Assembly: GCA_964017195.1 (NCBI GenBank)
Contig: OZ024897.1
Location: 7,701,951 to 7,765,950 of the forward strand
DNA length: 64,000 nt
From: Siderastrea radians
Lineage: Eukaryota; Cnidaria; Anthozoa; Scleractinia; Rhizangiidae
Direction: 5' to 3'
Position numbers and translations under genes: made by a program. The notes under the pieces were generated by a model, which did no database searches, was not told the origin of the DNA, and saw only the letters and a list, made by a program, of their open reading frames with translations. Below, one piece after another: positions 23,189 through 33,599 of the stretch (its first letter is position 1; each line of letters starts with the position of its first letter).

Positions 23189-24830
23189 CGTAGCGACGAG
23201 GGCAATTTGTGAAAACTTTGAAAATACAAGTGAAAATTTATCCTTAATTCTACGAGGGCTCAATGCGATTACTTGTTTATAACATAGAGGGCAAAATTTT
23301 CTGAAAACTTTTCATTGCACGTCGAAACACAATCCGCCGCCGGCACTCAGAATAAACAATTCTCCACACAAGCAGTTTATTAAACTGCTACTCAGCGTCC
23401 AGAACAAAAAAAGAAACTGTCTTTTATGCATATGTTCATCTTTTGAGATAATTACAATTCTAGTTCGTTGACAAACTCACACTCAAAACTCAAACTAAGT
23501 AATTTATTTAAGCTTACCTGAGTTGCGAAGCGACCTCTCGCTCGCTGAATTAACCAAGGTTTTCGGTAGTTTTAGAACAAATTTAACCATTTGCTGTTTC
23601 CCGTAAAACGTTCAGGTTCACTTTCTGGAATTTCTCTTCGAACTATCAGCCGATTACCATGACATTTTTGCCAGCCAACTCGGCTAAATTTAAACTCTGA
23701 AACTATATTCTTGAGTTGAACAACTCAAATCCAATTCAAAATCTGCTTTCGTTTCAAGACGCTTACAAAATGCAAATGGCGCGCTCTCGCGCTTAGCCAA
23801 TCAAATGCGAGTATTTTTGGCGCTTGCCCAATCAGGCGTCAGTAATTTTGCCCTCGTTGGAAAGAAAATTAAGAAAAAAATGCCCCCTGTCTCAACCAAT
23901 CAGCAATCAGTAATTTTGCCCTCTATGTTATAATGCTTGTAAAACTCTAGTGTCTGCAAGCAGTGTAGAAATTATGAAAATAGGCCATTTCCGAGTTGTC
24001 TTGTACCTCTTTTTCAAAGCGAATCTTGGTACATAGTCTTTCATATGAAAATGAGTTTTCATTCACATGCAGATAAAACTCATTTTCATATGAAAGGTTT
24101 TGCACGAGGCCTCGCTTTGAAAAAGAGACACAAGATGATTCGGAAATGGCCTATTGCTTAAAGGAGGCCTGAGTTTAACAATTTTATTTTCTTTGTTAGA
24201 TACACAAAACCAAAAGGCCAGCTACCAGATTACGAGGCACCAGTTGTACTAAAAAATGGGCAATCAACTGTGGAGGACTTCTGCAACTCTCTCCATAAGA
24301 GCATCATGAAGGAATTCAAGCAGTAAGGATTTCCACTACTCATGGATACTCCACTACTATGGGTGGCAGGGTGGCCGAGTGGTTAGGGTGTTGGACTTCG
24401 AGTCCGTGGGTCCCGGGTTCGAATCCCACTCTGAGCACTTCATGGATTTGTTTCTCGGCAGTCCCGAGTTATAAATCCTTCGGCTGCGCTTGTATATAGC
24501 CAACTGGTTTGCCTCCCACCAGTTGGGATTTTTAAAACATTGTAATGTTTCATTTACAATATTTGTTTCGTTTGTTTGTTACTCGATTCATTAGCTATCT
24601 AAGCTAGGAGCCTAATAAGCTCCATAATTTCGAGTATAAATAAAACCTTTACTTTTTTACCTTTACTCATCAGATTAGAACTGTCACATGTTTTTTGTGT
24701 TATTGGTTGATTTTTATTTTTTGTTCACAGTGCATTAGTCTGGGGCTCGTCAGTAAAATTCAGCCCACAGAAAGTCGGCAAAGAACACTTCTTGCAAGAT
24801 GAAGATGTTGTTCAAGTAGTTAAAAAGTAG
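17932..24830 (+). CDS. DRG1: Developmentally regulated GTP-binding protein 1 (DRG1), 10 coding exons
   Basis: Exons: 17932-17970, 18044-18164, 19559-19603, 20121-20321, 20682-20781, 20991-21060, 22235-22365, 22666-22833, 24200-24322, 24731-24830. All junctions are GT-AG and in phase, giving 365 residues, close to the roughly 367 usual for DRG1. The product is an OBG-class GTPase that, with partner ZC3H15/DFRP1, binds translating ribosomes in the cytoplasm. Visible are the N-terminal basic helix ([15 protein letters not shown], 14 on), P-loop GFPSVGKST (69-77), the TTLTTVPG switch, DLPG (115-118), NKID (246-249), SAHH (269-272) and a C-terminal TGS domain (about 291-365). The ATG at 17932 gives [13 protein letters not shown], matching family N-termini. 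It ends VVKK and is followed directly by a possible donor. Introns hold several transposons; the frame is intact. Confidence 0.96.
18350..18512. mobile_element. Foldback element in DRG1 intron 2
   Basis: Arms TTTGAACGTGGATGTGAGGC and its inverted partner GCCTCACATCCACGTTCAAA flank a short loop around 18430. Weaker complementarity extends outward to about 18350 and 18512. Non-coding MITE-like palindrome. Confidence 0.75.
18598..18996. mobile_element. TIR element (MITE), about 400 bp, DRG1 intron 2
   Basis: The left end TACCGTTGTTTTCATCTAAG...GGCATGTTTGGCCACCAAA pairs with the inverted right end TTTGGTGGCCAAACATGCC...CTTAGATGAAAATGACGGTA, with arms of about 100 bp. No coding capacity. Confidence 0.8.
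21117..21240 (+). repeat. tRNA-derived SINE, family 1 (copy a)
   Basis: A-box-like TAGCTCAATGGTTAGAGC and B-box-like GGATAGGATTCCC, followed by AGGGACTCAGATT and a tail holding GAATATTCCATCTTTC. It lies in DRG1 intron 6. The tRNA fold is degraded, so this is a retroposon and not a working tRNA. Confidence 0.7.
21370..21500 (+). repeat. tRNA-derived SINE, family 1 (copy b)
   Basis: TAGCTCAGTAGTTAGAGTGC (A box) and GGTCATGGGTTCAATCCCC (B box), with the same GAGGACTCAGATT continuation as copy a. Both are preceded by a related GTAAATATGACC / GTAGATATGACC stretch. Confidence 0.75.
21580..21690 (-). repeat. tRNA-derived SINE, family 1 (copy c, inverted)
   Basis: Read on the minus strand it contains TGTAGTTCAGTGCTCAAAGC and AAGGTCATGGGCTCAACTCC, the same tRNA-like core. 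It lies tail-to-tail with copy b, about 80 bp apart, so the DRG1 pre-mRNA could pair the two. Confidence 0.65.
21914..22150 (+). repeat. tRNA-derived SINE, family 2
   Basis: GGCAGTGGTGTAGTGATTAGCA resembles an A box; the downstream landmarks TTGTTTTGTTTCCTTAGACAA and CCCAGGTTTATACATGGG recur at 36845-37030 and partly at 57540 and 63360. Located in DRG1 intron 6. Confidence 0.6.
23105..23281. mobile_element. Foldback element, DRG1 intron 8
   Basis: A 177-bp palindrome. The left arm (GAATTAAGGATAAATTTTCA, TTTTCAAAGTTTTCACAAA) is matched by the inverted right arm (TTTGTGAAAACTTTGAAAAT, TGAAAATTTATCCTTAATTC), with centre GAGTCGCGTAGCGACGAG near 23193. Confidence 0.85.
23277..23933. mobile_element. 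TIR element of about 657 bp, DRG1 intron 8
   Basis: Starts TTATAACATAGAGGGCAAAA and ends with its inverse TTTTGCCCTCTATGTTATAA. A third inner copy of the end motif (AGTAATTTTGCCCTC) is at about 23837. It abuts the preceding foldback, so the two share or nearly share a junction. No coding capacity. Confidence 0.8.
23979..24155. mobile_element. Foldback element, DRG1 intron 8
   Basis: A 177-bp palindrome: AATAGGCCATTTCCG...CTTTTTCAAAGCGA...TTTCATATGAAAATGAGTTTT on the left, inverted on the right to end CGGAAATGGCCTATT. It ends 44 bp before exon 9 (24200), close to the branch-point region. Confidence 0.85.
24359..24665 (+). repeat. tRNA-derived SINE with 3' body, DRG1 intron 9
   Basis: A tRNA-like head, GCAGGGTGGCCGAGTGGTTA (A box) through GGGTTCGAATCCC (B box), has a GGACTTCGAGTCC anticodon-like stem-loop but no long variable arm. 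A body of about 225 bp follows (CACCAGTTGGGATTTTTA, ACATTGTAATGTTTCATT, CTCCATAATTTCGAGTATAA) and ends in ATAAATAAAACC. Head plus unrelated tail means a SINE, not a tRNA gene. It inserted in the 408-bp intron 9. Confidence 0.75.
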
Positions 24831-25065
24831 GTAGAATGTTTAAAATCAGTTCTGATCATTGCTAACCTTTTAGCATTGGAGTACTAGTGCTGAATTAGGG
24901 CTCAAAGTTCTTTTTTATCTTTGGAGGCATTTGAGTGACTATTTTGCAATTTCTGGGCAGTGCATAGCTGTAATGTTAGACACACAGCTAAAAATTTTGG
25001 GTGCACAATTTAAAGTATCAGAAGAATTTAAGTGAATAAAATCTATAAACATGGAAATATTTAAG

Positions 25066-25416
25066 GTGGACAAAAATCTTGTACCAGAATAATTTAAAGT
25101 ATATCGCATTCTTTTTTACATTTTTTGAGAGCTATGGATGTAATTTGTTATCTGTAATAACCCCAAAGACAATTTCTTATGGGAGCCCGTGAAATTCAAA
25201 TTCAAATTTCACAGGAATTGTGTAAACGCAGGTAAAATAGATAAATTTTTATGCGTAAGATTTCATTTTGTGAAATTTGAAATTTATTTTCTCAGGCTCC
25301 CATAAGAAATTGTCTTTGGGGTTATTACAGATAACAAATTACATCCATAGCTCTCAAAAAATGTAAAAAAGAATGCGGTATGCTTTAAATTATTCTGGTA
25401 CAAGATTTTTGTCCAC
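25066..25416. repeat. Long, nearly perfect inverted repeat (two arms of about 122 bp)
   Basis: 25066-25187 and 25295-25416 are reverse complements with only about two visible mismatches (AAAGTATATCGC versus AAAGCATACCGC). The spacer of about 107 bp is itself partly self-complementary (AATTTCACAGG...TTTGTGAAATTT). It lies between the DRG1 stop codon and its 3' UTR exon, so it would be transcribed into a strong intronic dsRNA hairpin. MITE or recent inverted duplication. Confidence 0.9.
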
Positions 25417-25883
25417 TGAAAATTACAATTACTCAGTTTCCTAATGGATTCCGTCTTAATACCTTTCAACTTACAATGCAATGCTGCTGAGAGCCCTATG
25501 AGACAAGTTGCAAAATAGCCTACCATGTTACAGTACAGAGAGGCAAGCTGACACAAGCTCGGTGATAGAGTGAGTTTTGTGACAATATTTTTGTTCTAGG
25601 TATGTAGGTAGAAAAATTATTTAACAATAATTATGTAAGGGTGTGGGTTTTAACCTTGAAGCAGAACCTCTCCCCTTTACTGAGTACCTCCCTGGGCGTG
25701 TAATATATTTCAGAACTTGTCTGCAATGCTCTCATTACCTGTAGCATTGTGTTGTAAGTTGCAAGGAAAGTTACGTTACGTTACAGCACCTCAAGTCAAA
25801 GCATTATTAGCAGTGACAAGTAACCTTCTGTAGAATCCACTTTGTAGAATACAGTTTCAATATTATATTTATTTTCCTTGCAG

Positions 25884-26015
25884 AGTATAAATACCAGAAG
25901 GAGCTACTACTCTCAATGAAGTGAAGTGAGATCAGACAACTGTCTACTGATGTCTTTACCAAGTGGCACAACAAACTGGACCTACAATGGAAGAAATAAA
26001 AAACTTTTTTTTCAG
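25884..26015 (+). other. DRG1: DRG1 3' terminal exon and poly(A) signal
   Basis: A strong acceptor (TTTTCCTTGCAG) ends at 25883 and AATAAA lies at 25995-26000. Two donors are possible upstream: GTAGAA just after the TAG stop, or GTAGGT at 24827. The second would move the stop to 25888-25890 and add one valine. Either way this exon is almost wholly 3' UTR. Confidence 0.6.
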
Positions 26016-26292
26016 TTTCATTGGTTGTGATAGGCCTTTTTGTTAAACAAGACAGTATGTGTCAGTATTGGCTCAAAGGTTCCAGGAGATTTTGGAGTCA
26101 GCTTTGCACACATCTCTAAGCAAATTCATGCTCAATAAAATGTCCAACATCCTTATAAAGAGAAATGAAATAAACAAATATAATTTTACAGGTTTAGCCT
26201 TTTGTCTGAAGAAAAAATATTCACAACTTAATTTACAACTTTGTGCATTGTTATAAGATCCATCATTTACCTGTTGGTGTTTGGGAATGTTT

Positions 26293-26760
26293 TACAGTGA
26301 AACCTGTATGAAGCGGACCCGTTATTAAGCGGACACCCTTTATTAAGCAGATGTCAGCTTAAGTCCCTAAATTTTAAGTTATAATAGTTTACTATTAAAC
26401 AAACCTGTATTCAGCGAACAACTCTATTAAGTGGACGCAGACACCAAAATCAGGCCATTTTGTTATGAGAAACCTCTATTAAGTGGACATTTAAAGTGTT
26501 TCCATAAGGTATTTTTGTGAGATTATGGCATTGCTTCCTGCTCCGGAGAGTGCGTTTTCCAGGTAATTTAGTCTGTAATTCTACCTGGAACGGCCAGTTG
26601 CGAAAGGTTTGCGATGAAGCATGTCAAGTTCGCGGGTAAATAAAGGTGGAGATATGAGAGGTCAATAATTAACTATTGCTTTGCGATTTATCGGAACCTG
26701 CATGAAAAGGACACCCTGTATTAAGCGGACTCAAGCGAGGGTCCCAAGGGTGTCTCGGAG
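26293..26760 (+). mobile_element. Pogo/Tigger-like DNA transposon fragment
   Basis: TACAGTGAAACCTGTATGAA followed by GCGGACCC resembles the CAGTGRAACCTCTATNAAGCGGAC terminus of pogo-group elements, with a TA at the edge. Internal variants of the same phrase recur (TTATTAAGCGGACACCC, CTGTATTAAGCGGACTC near 26727). The opposite end is not found, so this is a fragment. Confidence 0.5.
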
Positions 26761-28361
26761 TTTTTTCGGTTTTGGTGAAAATTTTGGCCGGTTTTTCGGT
26801 TTCAGATAGGCCCCAATGCCCCCCTCGGGGTGGGAAGGAGAAATTGAGGAAAGGCTGGCCAAGCTCCAAAATTTTTTTGTACACCCTCTCCCCACACCCC
26901 TTCCAGTCTTTCTGGCTCTTTGGACAACCTGTCTCTTGCGGGCTTCTGCTCTTTTGAGTTGAAAGCAGGGGAGGCTAGGAATAGTTAAGATGTCCTTTCT
27001 TTTACTTGTACAGTGCACTGCTCTCTCTGTAATGCAGACACCACTCCACGGTGACGATGGTTCCCTGGCTTCATTTCATGTTAGTGCACACTTCACGTCC
27101 TAGTTAGAGCAAGTCCTGAGGGTGACTTTTGTTGCAAAATCAGTTGAGTGCATGTGTGCGAGTCTCCCACACAGCTGTTATTGAGTTGTCATCGAACTTA
27201 TGGCTACTTAGGAGACTACATGTGTACTTGTGCTTAAGCTTGTATCACACTGGCTTTATATGCAAACCTGCCTTGTATGCACAGCAGGCCTTAGTACACA
27301 ACACAGAGCCACTCTTGACAACAAACAATTCTAACTGCTAAATTTTATTTTGCATATTAAATATCAGTGTTTGGCATAATGTCCATACCTTAAAAATTAA
27401 GCCAGACAATGACAATAAAATTAAACTTTTCAAATAATTGACTGTTGAATCCCAAAAATATGACTAATTTTTGAAGAAAAATGAAAAAGTTAAAAATCCT
27501 CCTACCAAGCTACAATTTACAGAACTTGAACAAAACAAATTACATATTACAGAACTGTACACGTGAAGAAATGAAAGGCAGCTAAATTTAGTTTGGACAG
27601 TGTAGTGTACATAAGGATGAAAAATTACACCTTGGCGTCTTCTCTTTTCCATCTCTGTATTTAAGCCATTGGTTGCATTTCTTAACTTTCTATTCTTGAT
27701 GACAAAAACGTTGTCGAGAAAAATTTTCATACTGGCAATGATAGTACTAAATATTACAAATACTATTACTAATAGTAAATACTGATACCTAGTAAATAAG
27801 TATTGTTAGTAAAAATAATGATACTCCTTAAATTTCAAATCCAGTGAAAAGGTACAAATTTGGTTTGAGTCCAAATGAGTTCTAAGGTTGAAAAAATCTT
27901 TTTGGTACAAAAAAACTTCAGCGAAATGCTTGAGTCACAAAGGCCTATCTTGGCCAGAGGTCGTCAATTCAAAAAAAAAAAAAAAAGAAAAGAAAAAGAG
28001 AGAAAACAGCCTGTTTCTGCAAGCATAACAAAGTTTTTTCTTTCTACTGCATGTCCAATAACATGCGAACTTTGAAGTTTGATGACCCAACTTACGGTTG
28101 CGACTTTCCCTAATGTCAATCACTGTAGCTAAGCCCAAGAAAACAGAAAAGTTTAGTTAAAAAAACCTTCATTTCAACATATAAAAAGGGTGGTGTTTGT
28201 GTGTTCTGATTGGTAATGTTTGACTCACTTTGCTTGCACCACCCGTTTAGTGCTAATTACCGAAAAAATCCATTTGTTAGTCAGGTTTTCAAGTTCAAAG
28301 TTCACATGTCATATTTTTGATGTTGGTTCTACAGTCTTGGTGATGACGAAGACGATGGCTC
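26761..28361. other. DRG1-RanBP1 intergenic stretch, no gene seen
   Basis: Short open frames only. 26790-26990 is a C-rich segment typical of dispersed repeats. 27750-27830 is simple AT-rich sequence. 27970-27985 is an A-run. Confidence 0.5.
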
Positions 28362-28558
28362 TTAACCCTTTAAGCCCCGATGTAAAAATGCATATTCTCC
28401 TTACTGTTCCCCATACATTTCTTAGGAAACTAGTAAGAAGAATTTGTCTAAATATCAAGACATCTTATTCTTGGTGATCACTTCCTTTATTCTCACCACT
28501 TGAAGGTTTGAACAAGTAGCGATCATGTTTTCGTCACTGTTAGGGCTTAAAGGGTTAA
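28362..28558. mobile_element. CCCTTTAAGCCC MITE, copy 1 (TTAA target)
   Basis: TTAACCCTTTAAGCCCC at the left and GGGCTTAAAGGGTTAA at the right bound 197 bp without coding capacity. Related copies are at 30010-30219 and 61707-61918. TTAA plus a CCCTTT terminus is the piggyBac signature. Confidence 0.85.
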
Positions 28559-28948
28559 ACTGTAATGTGGTTGCACTTTACATCGTCTATTAGCTGATAC
28601 TAATAGTTATTCATATGAGGGAGAAATTAAATCTTGTTCACATTCAATTCCTTAAGGGGTAGTTTGATTTCACAGCAATCAAGGTAACATATCTTTCCAC
28701 TGTCAAGTACACCTGCTGGTCTGAGTGATTCTAAACACTTACAGAATACCAATCATATTAGCTGTCACAGTTCATAGTAGTTTCGCAGCATAGTAGAATC
28801 AGGTCTTTGTGCAGGAGTTCCAAAAAATGACTTTTATAAAAGAGCTTTGGCAAACATGTCACAGATTGCTAAGATGTTAAAGTTGCAGTGTAAAAGTGTA
28901 TTTCGCTGGTTGCCGCCTACAGTACTAACAGTCCTCTATACTTAACAT

Positions 28949-31900
28949 TTATTTTTCTGGTGTATCTTCTGAATTTGGTTCCTCTTTATCTTCAGACTCA
29001 GCTGTTTTTGTAGGCTCTGACTCCTTTGCTTCACTATCCTTGCTACTGGTTTCATTATCTTTGTTTTCGGGCTCGTTCTCTTTTGAATCTTCCTCACTAC
29101 TTTCCTTGACCTTAAGCCCCTCGAGTTCTTTTGCAAGCTTGTTGCTCTCCTGTTCCTCTGTTGTCTCGTCTATCTTTCCTTGGCACTCCACAAATGCATC
29201 TTTAAATTTCTTCGCATCTGTAAATGGTAAGGTCAAAAATTCTTTATCAGTTCAGCGACTGTAAGAAGTTGGAGATTGAAAACATCAATTTTTGCCTGTG
29301 TAAGTTCACCAGATATGGAGAAGAACCTGTAGTAAGCTCGAGTACCATGAGTATCAAGGCCACTGATTAGATATGATAGATATGGTCTCCTCTGCATCAA
29401 GGGACTAGGACTCCAGGGGTGTTTTGCTGAATGCTGAATGCCCAATATAGTACTAATGGTTAAAGACTCATCTACAGTATTTAGGGTTAAGCACTGATCA
29501 ATAGTGATTAGGCCTAAGAACTCATCTAGATTATCTAGGGATAAGCACTGATTCTACGATGGTTAGCTTTTAGTTACTGTTGTGGCTGGGCAGTTGACCA
29601 TTATAAGAATTGTATGGATTCGGCATTTAGCAAAATACCCCTGCCGGGACTAGGAGCATTATCACTCCTGAGGCCCTGAATGGGAAGCTCGTTCATGACA
29701 GGGTTACCCCCCAGTATTATTTTGTTAGGATTATGTAACTGTTTGTTGCGACATTGTACATGTACACAATTTTAGAACCTACATGACGTTTTGAATATTT
29801 GTGCCAAGTTTCACTACAAATCTATGACTCACAGATTCTTTTTCCCGGGAATCACCTTAAGAAAGAATGAGGGGAACTTAGCCTGTCATGTATTACTTTG
29901 AAATCCCCAGAGATAGAGAAGCGTGATAGACCACAAACCACCTGGCAGACAGACTGCCTTTCAAAACTAGAAGATCAGTATCAGGGAGAAAGAAGGAACA
30001 AGGGCTATATTAACCCTTTAAGCCCTGATATAAAAATGCATATTCTCATTACTGATCTCATGACATTTCTTATGACACTAGTAAGGAGAATTTGTCTAAA
30101 CATCAAGACATCCCATCCTCAGTGATCACTTCCTTCCTTGTCACTTGAGTATTCAAACAAGTAGTGATCATGTAAAGAGAAATTTCATTTTCATCGGGGC
30201 TTAGGGTTTAAAGGGTTAACAATCTATTATGGGCTCCCTTTGTCCCCTATGGGATGAAGAGGAACAAAAATCTGCTTTCAGTAACAAAAGCAATCAAGAA
30301 TATGTCAATTTTACAATGTCATTATTTGGACCTGTTAGACATAAAATGCACCTGCAGCAGTAGCAATAATATGTTTGTGTGAATGCCTTTGCTCGTGCCA
30401 TTCTACAAGTTCAAAATAACCCTTCAGAAATTAATAAGTTCAGATAATTAAATACTCACTTTCTGCATTTGCAAATCTGATAGCCAGGGTCTCTGTTTTG
30501 ATTGCTTCATCAGCAAAGTCGGCCGCCTTCCAAACCCACGCTCTGTCACTTCCACAGTTTGGCTGCAAATTCATGTCTTTCGTGACTACAATGAGGGAAA
30601 AATTTGTGTTACATTTCAAACAAAGTTTTTTAGTGTTACCATCAGAGTTCTACATGTAACAACTGCAAGTAACACAGCCACAATAGTGGAACCCTTAACA
30701 GAGAAGCTCACTCAAAAACTGTACTTTTCTTGATTTTTCAAAATAAAAATTCAAAATAAACATCAAGATCTCATCCAGATGAAAATTTCAGCTTCCAAAG
30801 AGCTTAATTCTAGTCCCAATGAGATCTGCATTGAAAGAGGGTCAAACTTTAACTACGAAGGCTGACACATTAGATATACCAAGTTAGCAGATGACACTCC
30901 AAGTGAGATGTTTGTGCTTCTCTAGCACACAAGAATTATCATGTTGAACCTTGGATCTGTTTTGCAAACATGGATGTAATTTTCCAGTCCATTTACCTAT
31001 CAGTTCCTCTTTCAGCGCAGGATACACAGCGATGCATTTTTGAAGCACCCTTGTCTGCTAAAGGGTGCTTTCCCATATGCTAAAATTTCCGGACATTTTG
31101 GTCGAAACATAAAATAATGGAATGCTCCTATCCAGGGTCCGACAAATAGGCAGCCCGGACGCCCGGGACTTCCTGAAAAAATGACCGGGCAAGTGTTTTA
31201 TTTTTCGAAGAAGCCCGCCGTGCCTTAGCTTTTGACTGACGAGTTAGTGTGTGTGCAAATAAATGATACCTATTGGATTTTTACCCTTGCTAGTGATTTC
31301 TGAAACATTTTAAAGTACAATAAAGGTCATCTTGTGGACATGCAGTGAGTTTTGTCCCTCTGCGTTTCTGTTTCTATTGCCATTTTTCACTGTTTTCACT
31401 GCCCAGTTCTTCCACGAAGACCATAAAGGCCAGGTTGCTATACTAATAACAACGTGCTCCTCCAGTTTGAGAGCAAAGAGATGGAGAAGTTTGTAACAGA
31501 ATGTTCTGAGAGTTCTCTCACGAACGCTGAAAAATGTTCAAAGCGCAAACCAAAAATAAATAAATAAACAAAACCTCGGATGGCTCAATCCGAACACTGT
31601 GCCACCACTCGAGAAATTTTGAGCATACGGAAACCTATTGCATCCCTCTGGGAAGGAAGTATACTATAGATTAAGTTTTAAATTCAAAATCAGAGTCGAT
31701 AATGACGACGAAGAACATTAGTCAGCATAATATTTTGTCAATTTCAATACTATTATGAAAACTTACTGTAATGGTTTGCACAGATCTTGAACGTCTTGTC
31801 TCTTCTCATAAGAACTCTGTATTTCCCTTTATCGCTATTTTTTAAGATCTTTACTTCTCCAACTCCTCTTTCTTTCCACTCGTTTTCTTCGCCGCTGGTT

Positions 31901-32242
31901 TCAAATCGGAAAAGCTTTGCACGCCTGTCAGGAATAATTTGACAAATGGCGATGGCAATTAGCTCACAACGAAAACTGATAGCAAAGTGGACGGACTATT
32001 AAAAGTTGGAAAGAAAATTAACTTACAATTTCAAGACTGCCTCCTCGTTCTCCTCAAGTGATTTTACTTCCACTTTCGGAAGGTTGACGATCGGTTCAAA
32101 ATGAATTTCAGGACTGGCGGGATGATCTGCATCGTCGGGTGCCTGTTTAGCAGATAAAATTATTGAGCATCAAGCCTGCAGAAATTAAAAATAAAAATAC
32201 AGAGATACGCGCTAAACACAAAAGTACCGTTTCGTTGCTCAT
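28949..32242 (-). CDS. RANBP1: Ran-binding protein 1 (RanBP1), 5 coding exons
   Basis: Exons, 5' to 3' on the minus strand: 32242-32228, 32142-32027, 31924-31767, 30585-30460, 29217-28949; all junctions are GT-AG and in phase, giving 227 residues. RanBP1 is a cytosolic cofactor of Ran-GTP hydrolysis that releases Ran-GTP from export and import receptors together with RanGAP. Residues about 20-160 form a RanBD1 (PH-like) domain: [90 protein letters not shown]. The tail after about 165 is a Glu/Lys/Ser-rich low-complexity region, somewhat longer than in vertebrates. The start is the first ATG (MSNET, GT donor directly after codon 5). The stop TAA overlaps an AATAAA. Introns carry MITEs, including 30010-30219 in the last one. 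Confidence 0.95.
30010..30219. mobile_element. CCCTTTAAGCCC MITE, copy 2, RanBP1 last intron
   Basis: TTAACCCTTTAAGCCCTGAT at the left and CGGGGCTTAGGGTTTAAAGG then GTTAA at the right; 210 bp. The inner sequence (AAAAATGCATATTCTC, AACAAGTAGTGATCATG) matches copies 1 and 3. Confidence 0.85.
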
Positions 32243-32480
32243 TGTGTACTCTTCGCGACAAGATGGTCGAGATATGACAAGATTCAACGAGCCGGCTTAC
32301 AAATCCTTGACGAAGAAAAATTATTTCGCGCTACCTTCTTTTTCAAAATTGCGTAACGTAACATTGCGCATCTTCCTGTACGCATCCGCCTGGTGAATTG
32401 GTTATTGCGGGCTCGTATTTTTCAAATGGCGGGAAATTTGCGTGCGTCACGCGAACCCTCGCGCGCACATGGTTTTCTGG
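32243..32480 (-). promoter_or_regulatory. RanBP1 upstream region with E2F-like site
   Basis: GC-rich sequence directly upstream of the RanBP1 start. GGCGGGAAA at 32428-32436 matches the E2F consensus TTTSSCGC on the gene's own upstream side, about 190 bp from the ATG. Vertebrate RANBP1 is a known cell-cycle, E2F-responsive gene; the link here is inference. Confidence 0.45.
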
Positions 32481-32848
32481 GGAGCCACTCGATCGTACGG
32501 TAAGCTTACATTATTTTTAGCTGTTGTTTGTTGATATGCTTGATATTGGTTGGAAACAGCGCAATTATTATGTTTTCATTACTGCCTACCAATTTCGGCC
32601 GCTGAAAAGTGTTTATAGGATTCCTGCCAAACTACTTGTCAGAAGAGCGACGATCTGAGACAGTTTGAGCTTTCTTCCGATCCTAGATTCATTATTATTC
32701 CCTACTTAAAGCTAAGCTTATAGTTTGATTTCGTGAATAAAAATCGCAAAGAAATTGCGTTCTTTAGGGGGATATTTCAGATCACTTCACGTTCGATTCC
32801 CAAACGAAAACTGCATTTTCTTGCTTGTTTACATTCTACGAAAACAAG

Positions 32849-33598
32849 ATGGCGTCCAACGTACTAGGCGCATTCCTTGGGAAACGGACGACAGGAAACA
32901 TGAGGAACCATGCTGCTATTCCATCATTCCCTCGTAATCGTCAAATATGGCATTGATAACTTTTGTTCAGAATTTGAGGATCTCCCAGAACTACCCAAGA
33001 GGGTTATGGCAAAGAGTAACTAATTATAAATTAATTTGCATTTCCCCAGGACTTCCCCACGCGGTAATGCTCGACACCAATACGTACGGCTATAAACCAG
33101 ACTGTACTAAGTTTTACGCCTTAAACCATGTTCTAATCATCGCAAAATATCACATTTTCCAGGCTTGGTTGGATAACAGCCCCCCAAGCTTTGAAATGTT
33201 TCATCTCGTTCTCAAAGACAAGATCCTTTGTGAAAGCAGAATCGCTTTTAAAAACAACACCTTGTCGAAATTTAGATCAAAATGGACAACATTATGCGCT
33301 TTAGCCCCTCAAAATGTTTCCACATAGAATGTGGCACCTGCTTTTTTTTTTTTTTTTTTTTCCTATTTCTTTTTTTTCTTGTTTTCGTTAAAATTGTAAT
33401 TAAATTAATCTGTTGTAAACTAACTCTGTACTTGTACTTATATGTAGTGAAACGGTGTAATTTTTTTCTCTGTATTATCAATATTGTATCTGTTTTTTGT
33501 ACGTCTTTTTTTTTTTCCAACATTCAATATTGTAAAGTCTTATTTTCTTCAATAAAAAAAATTAAAAAAAAAAAAAAAACTCTTAAATTTTCCTGAAA
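32849..33598 (+). pseudogene. 3' end of a second LINE (RT C-terminus, 3' UTR, poly(A))
   Basis: An open frame at 32947-33327 contains LNHVLIIAKYHIFQAWL and IAFKNNTLSKFRSKW, typical of the zinc-binding C-terminal region of L1/CR1-type reverse transcriptases. It is followed by a T-rich 3' UTR, a CAATAAA signal near 33550 and a poly(A) run ending at about 33580, as left by target-primed reverse transcription. Endonuclease and RT catalytic parts are absent (5' truncation). Just upstream, 32849-32957 has a well-placed AAGATGGCG start and a 35-codon frame of unknown meaning. Confidence 0.65.
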
Positions 33599-33599
33599 G

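Noticed and set aside
24359..24440. Functional tRNA gene
   Set aside because: A and B boxes are present, but there is no proper class I or II fold and a long unrelated 3' body follows, as in a SINE.
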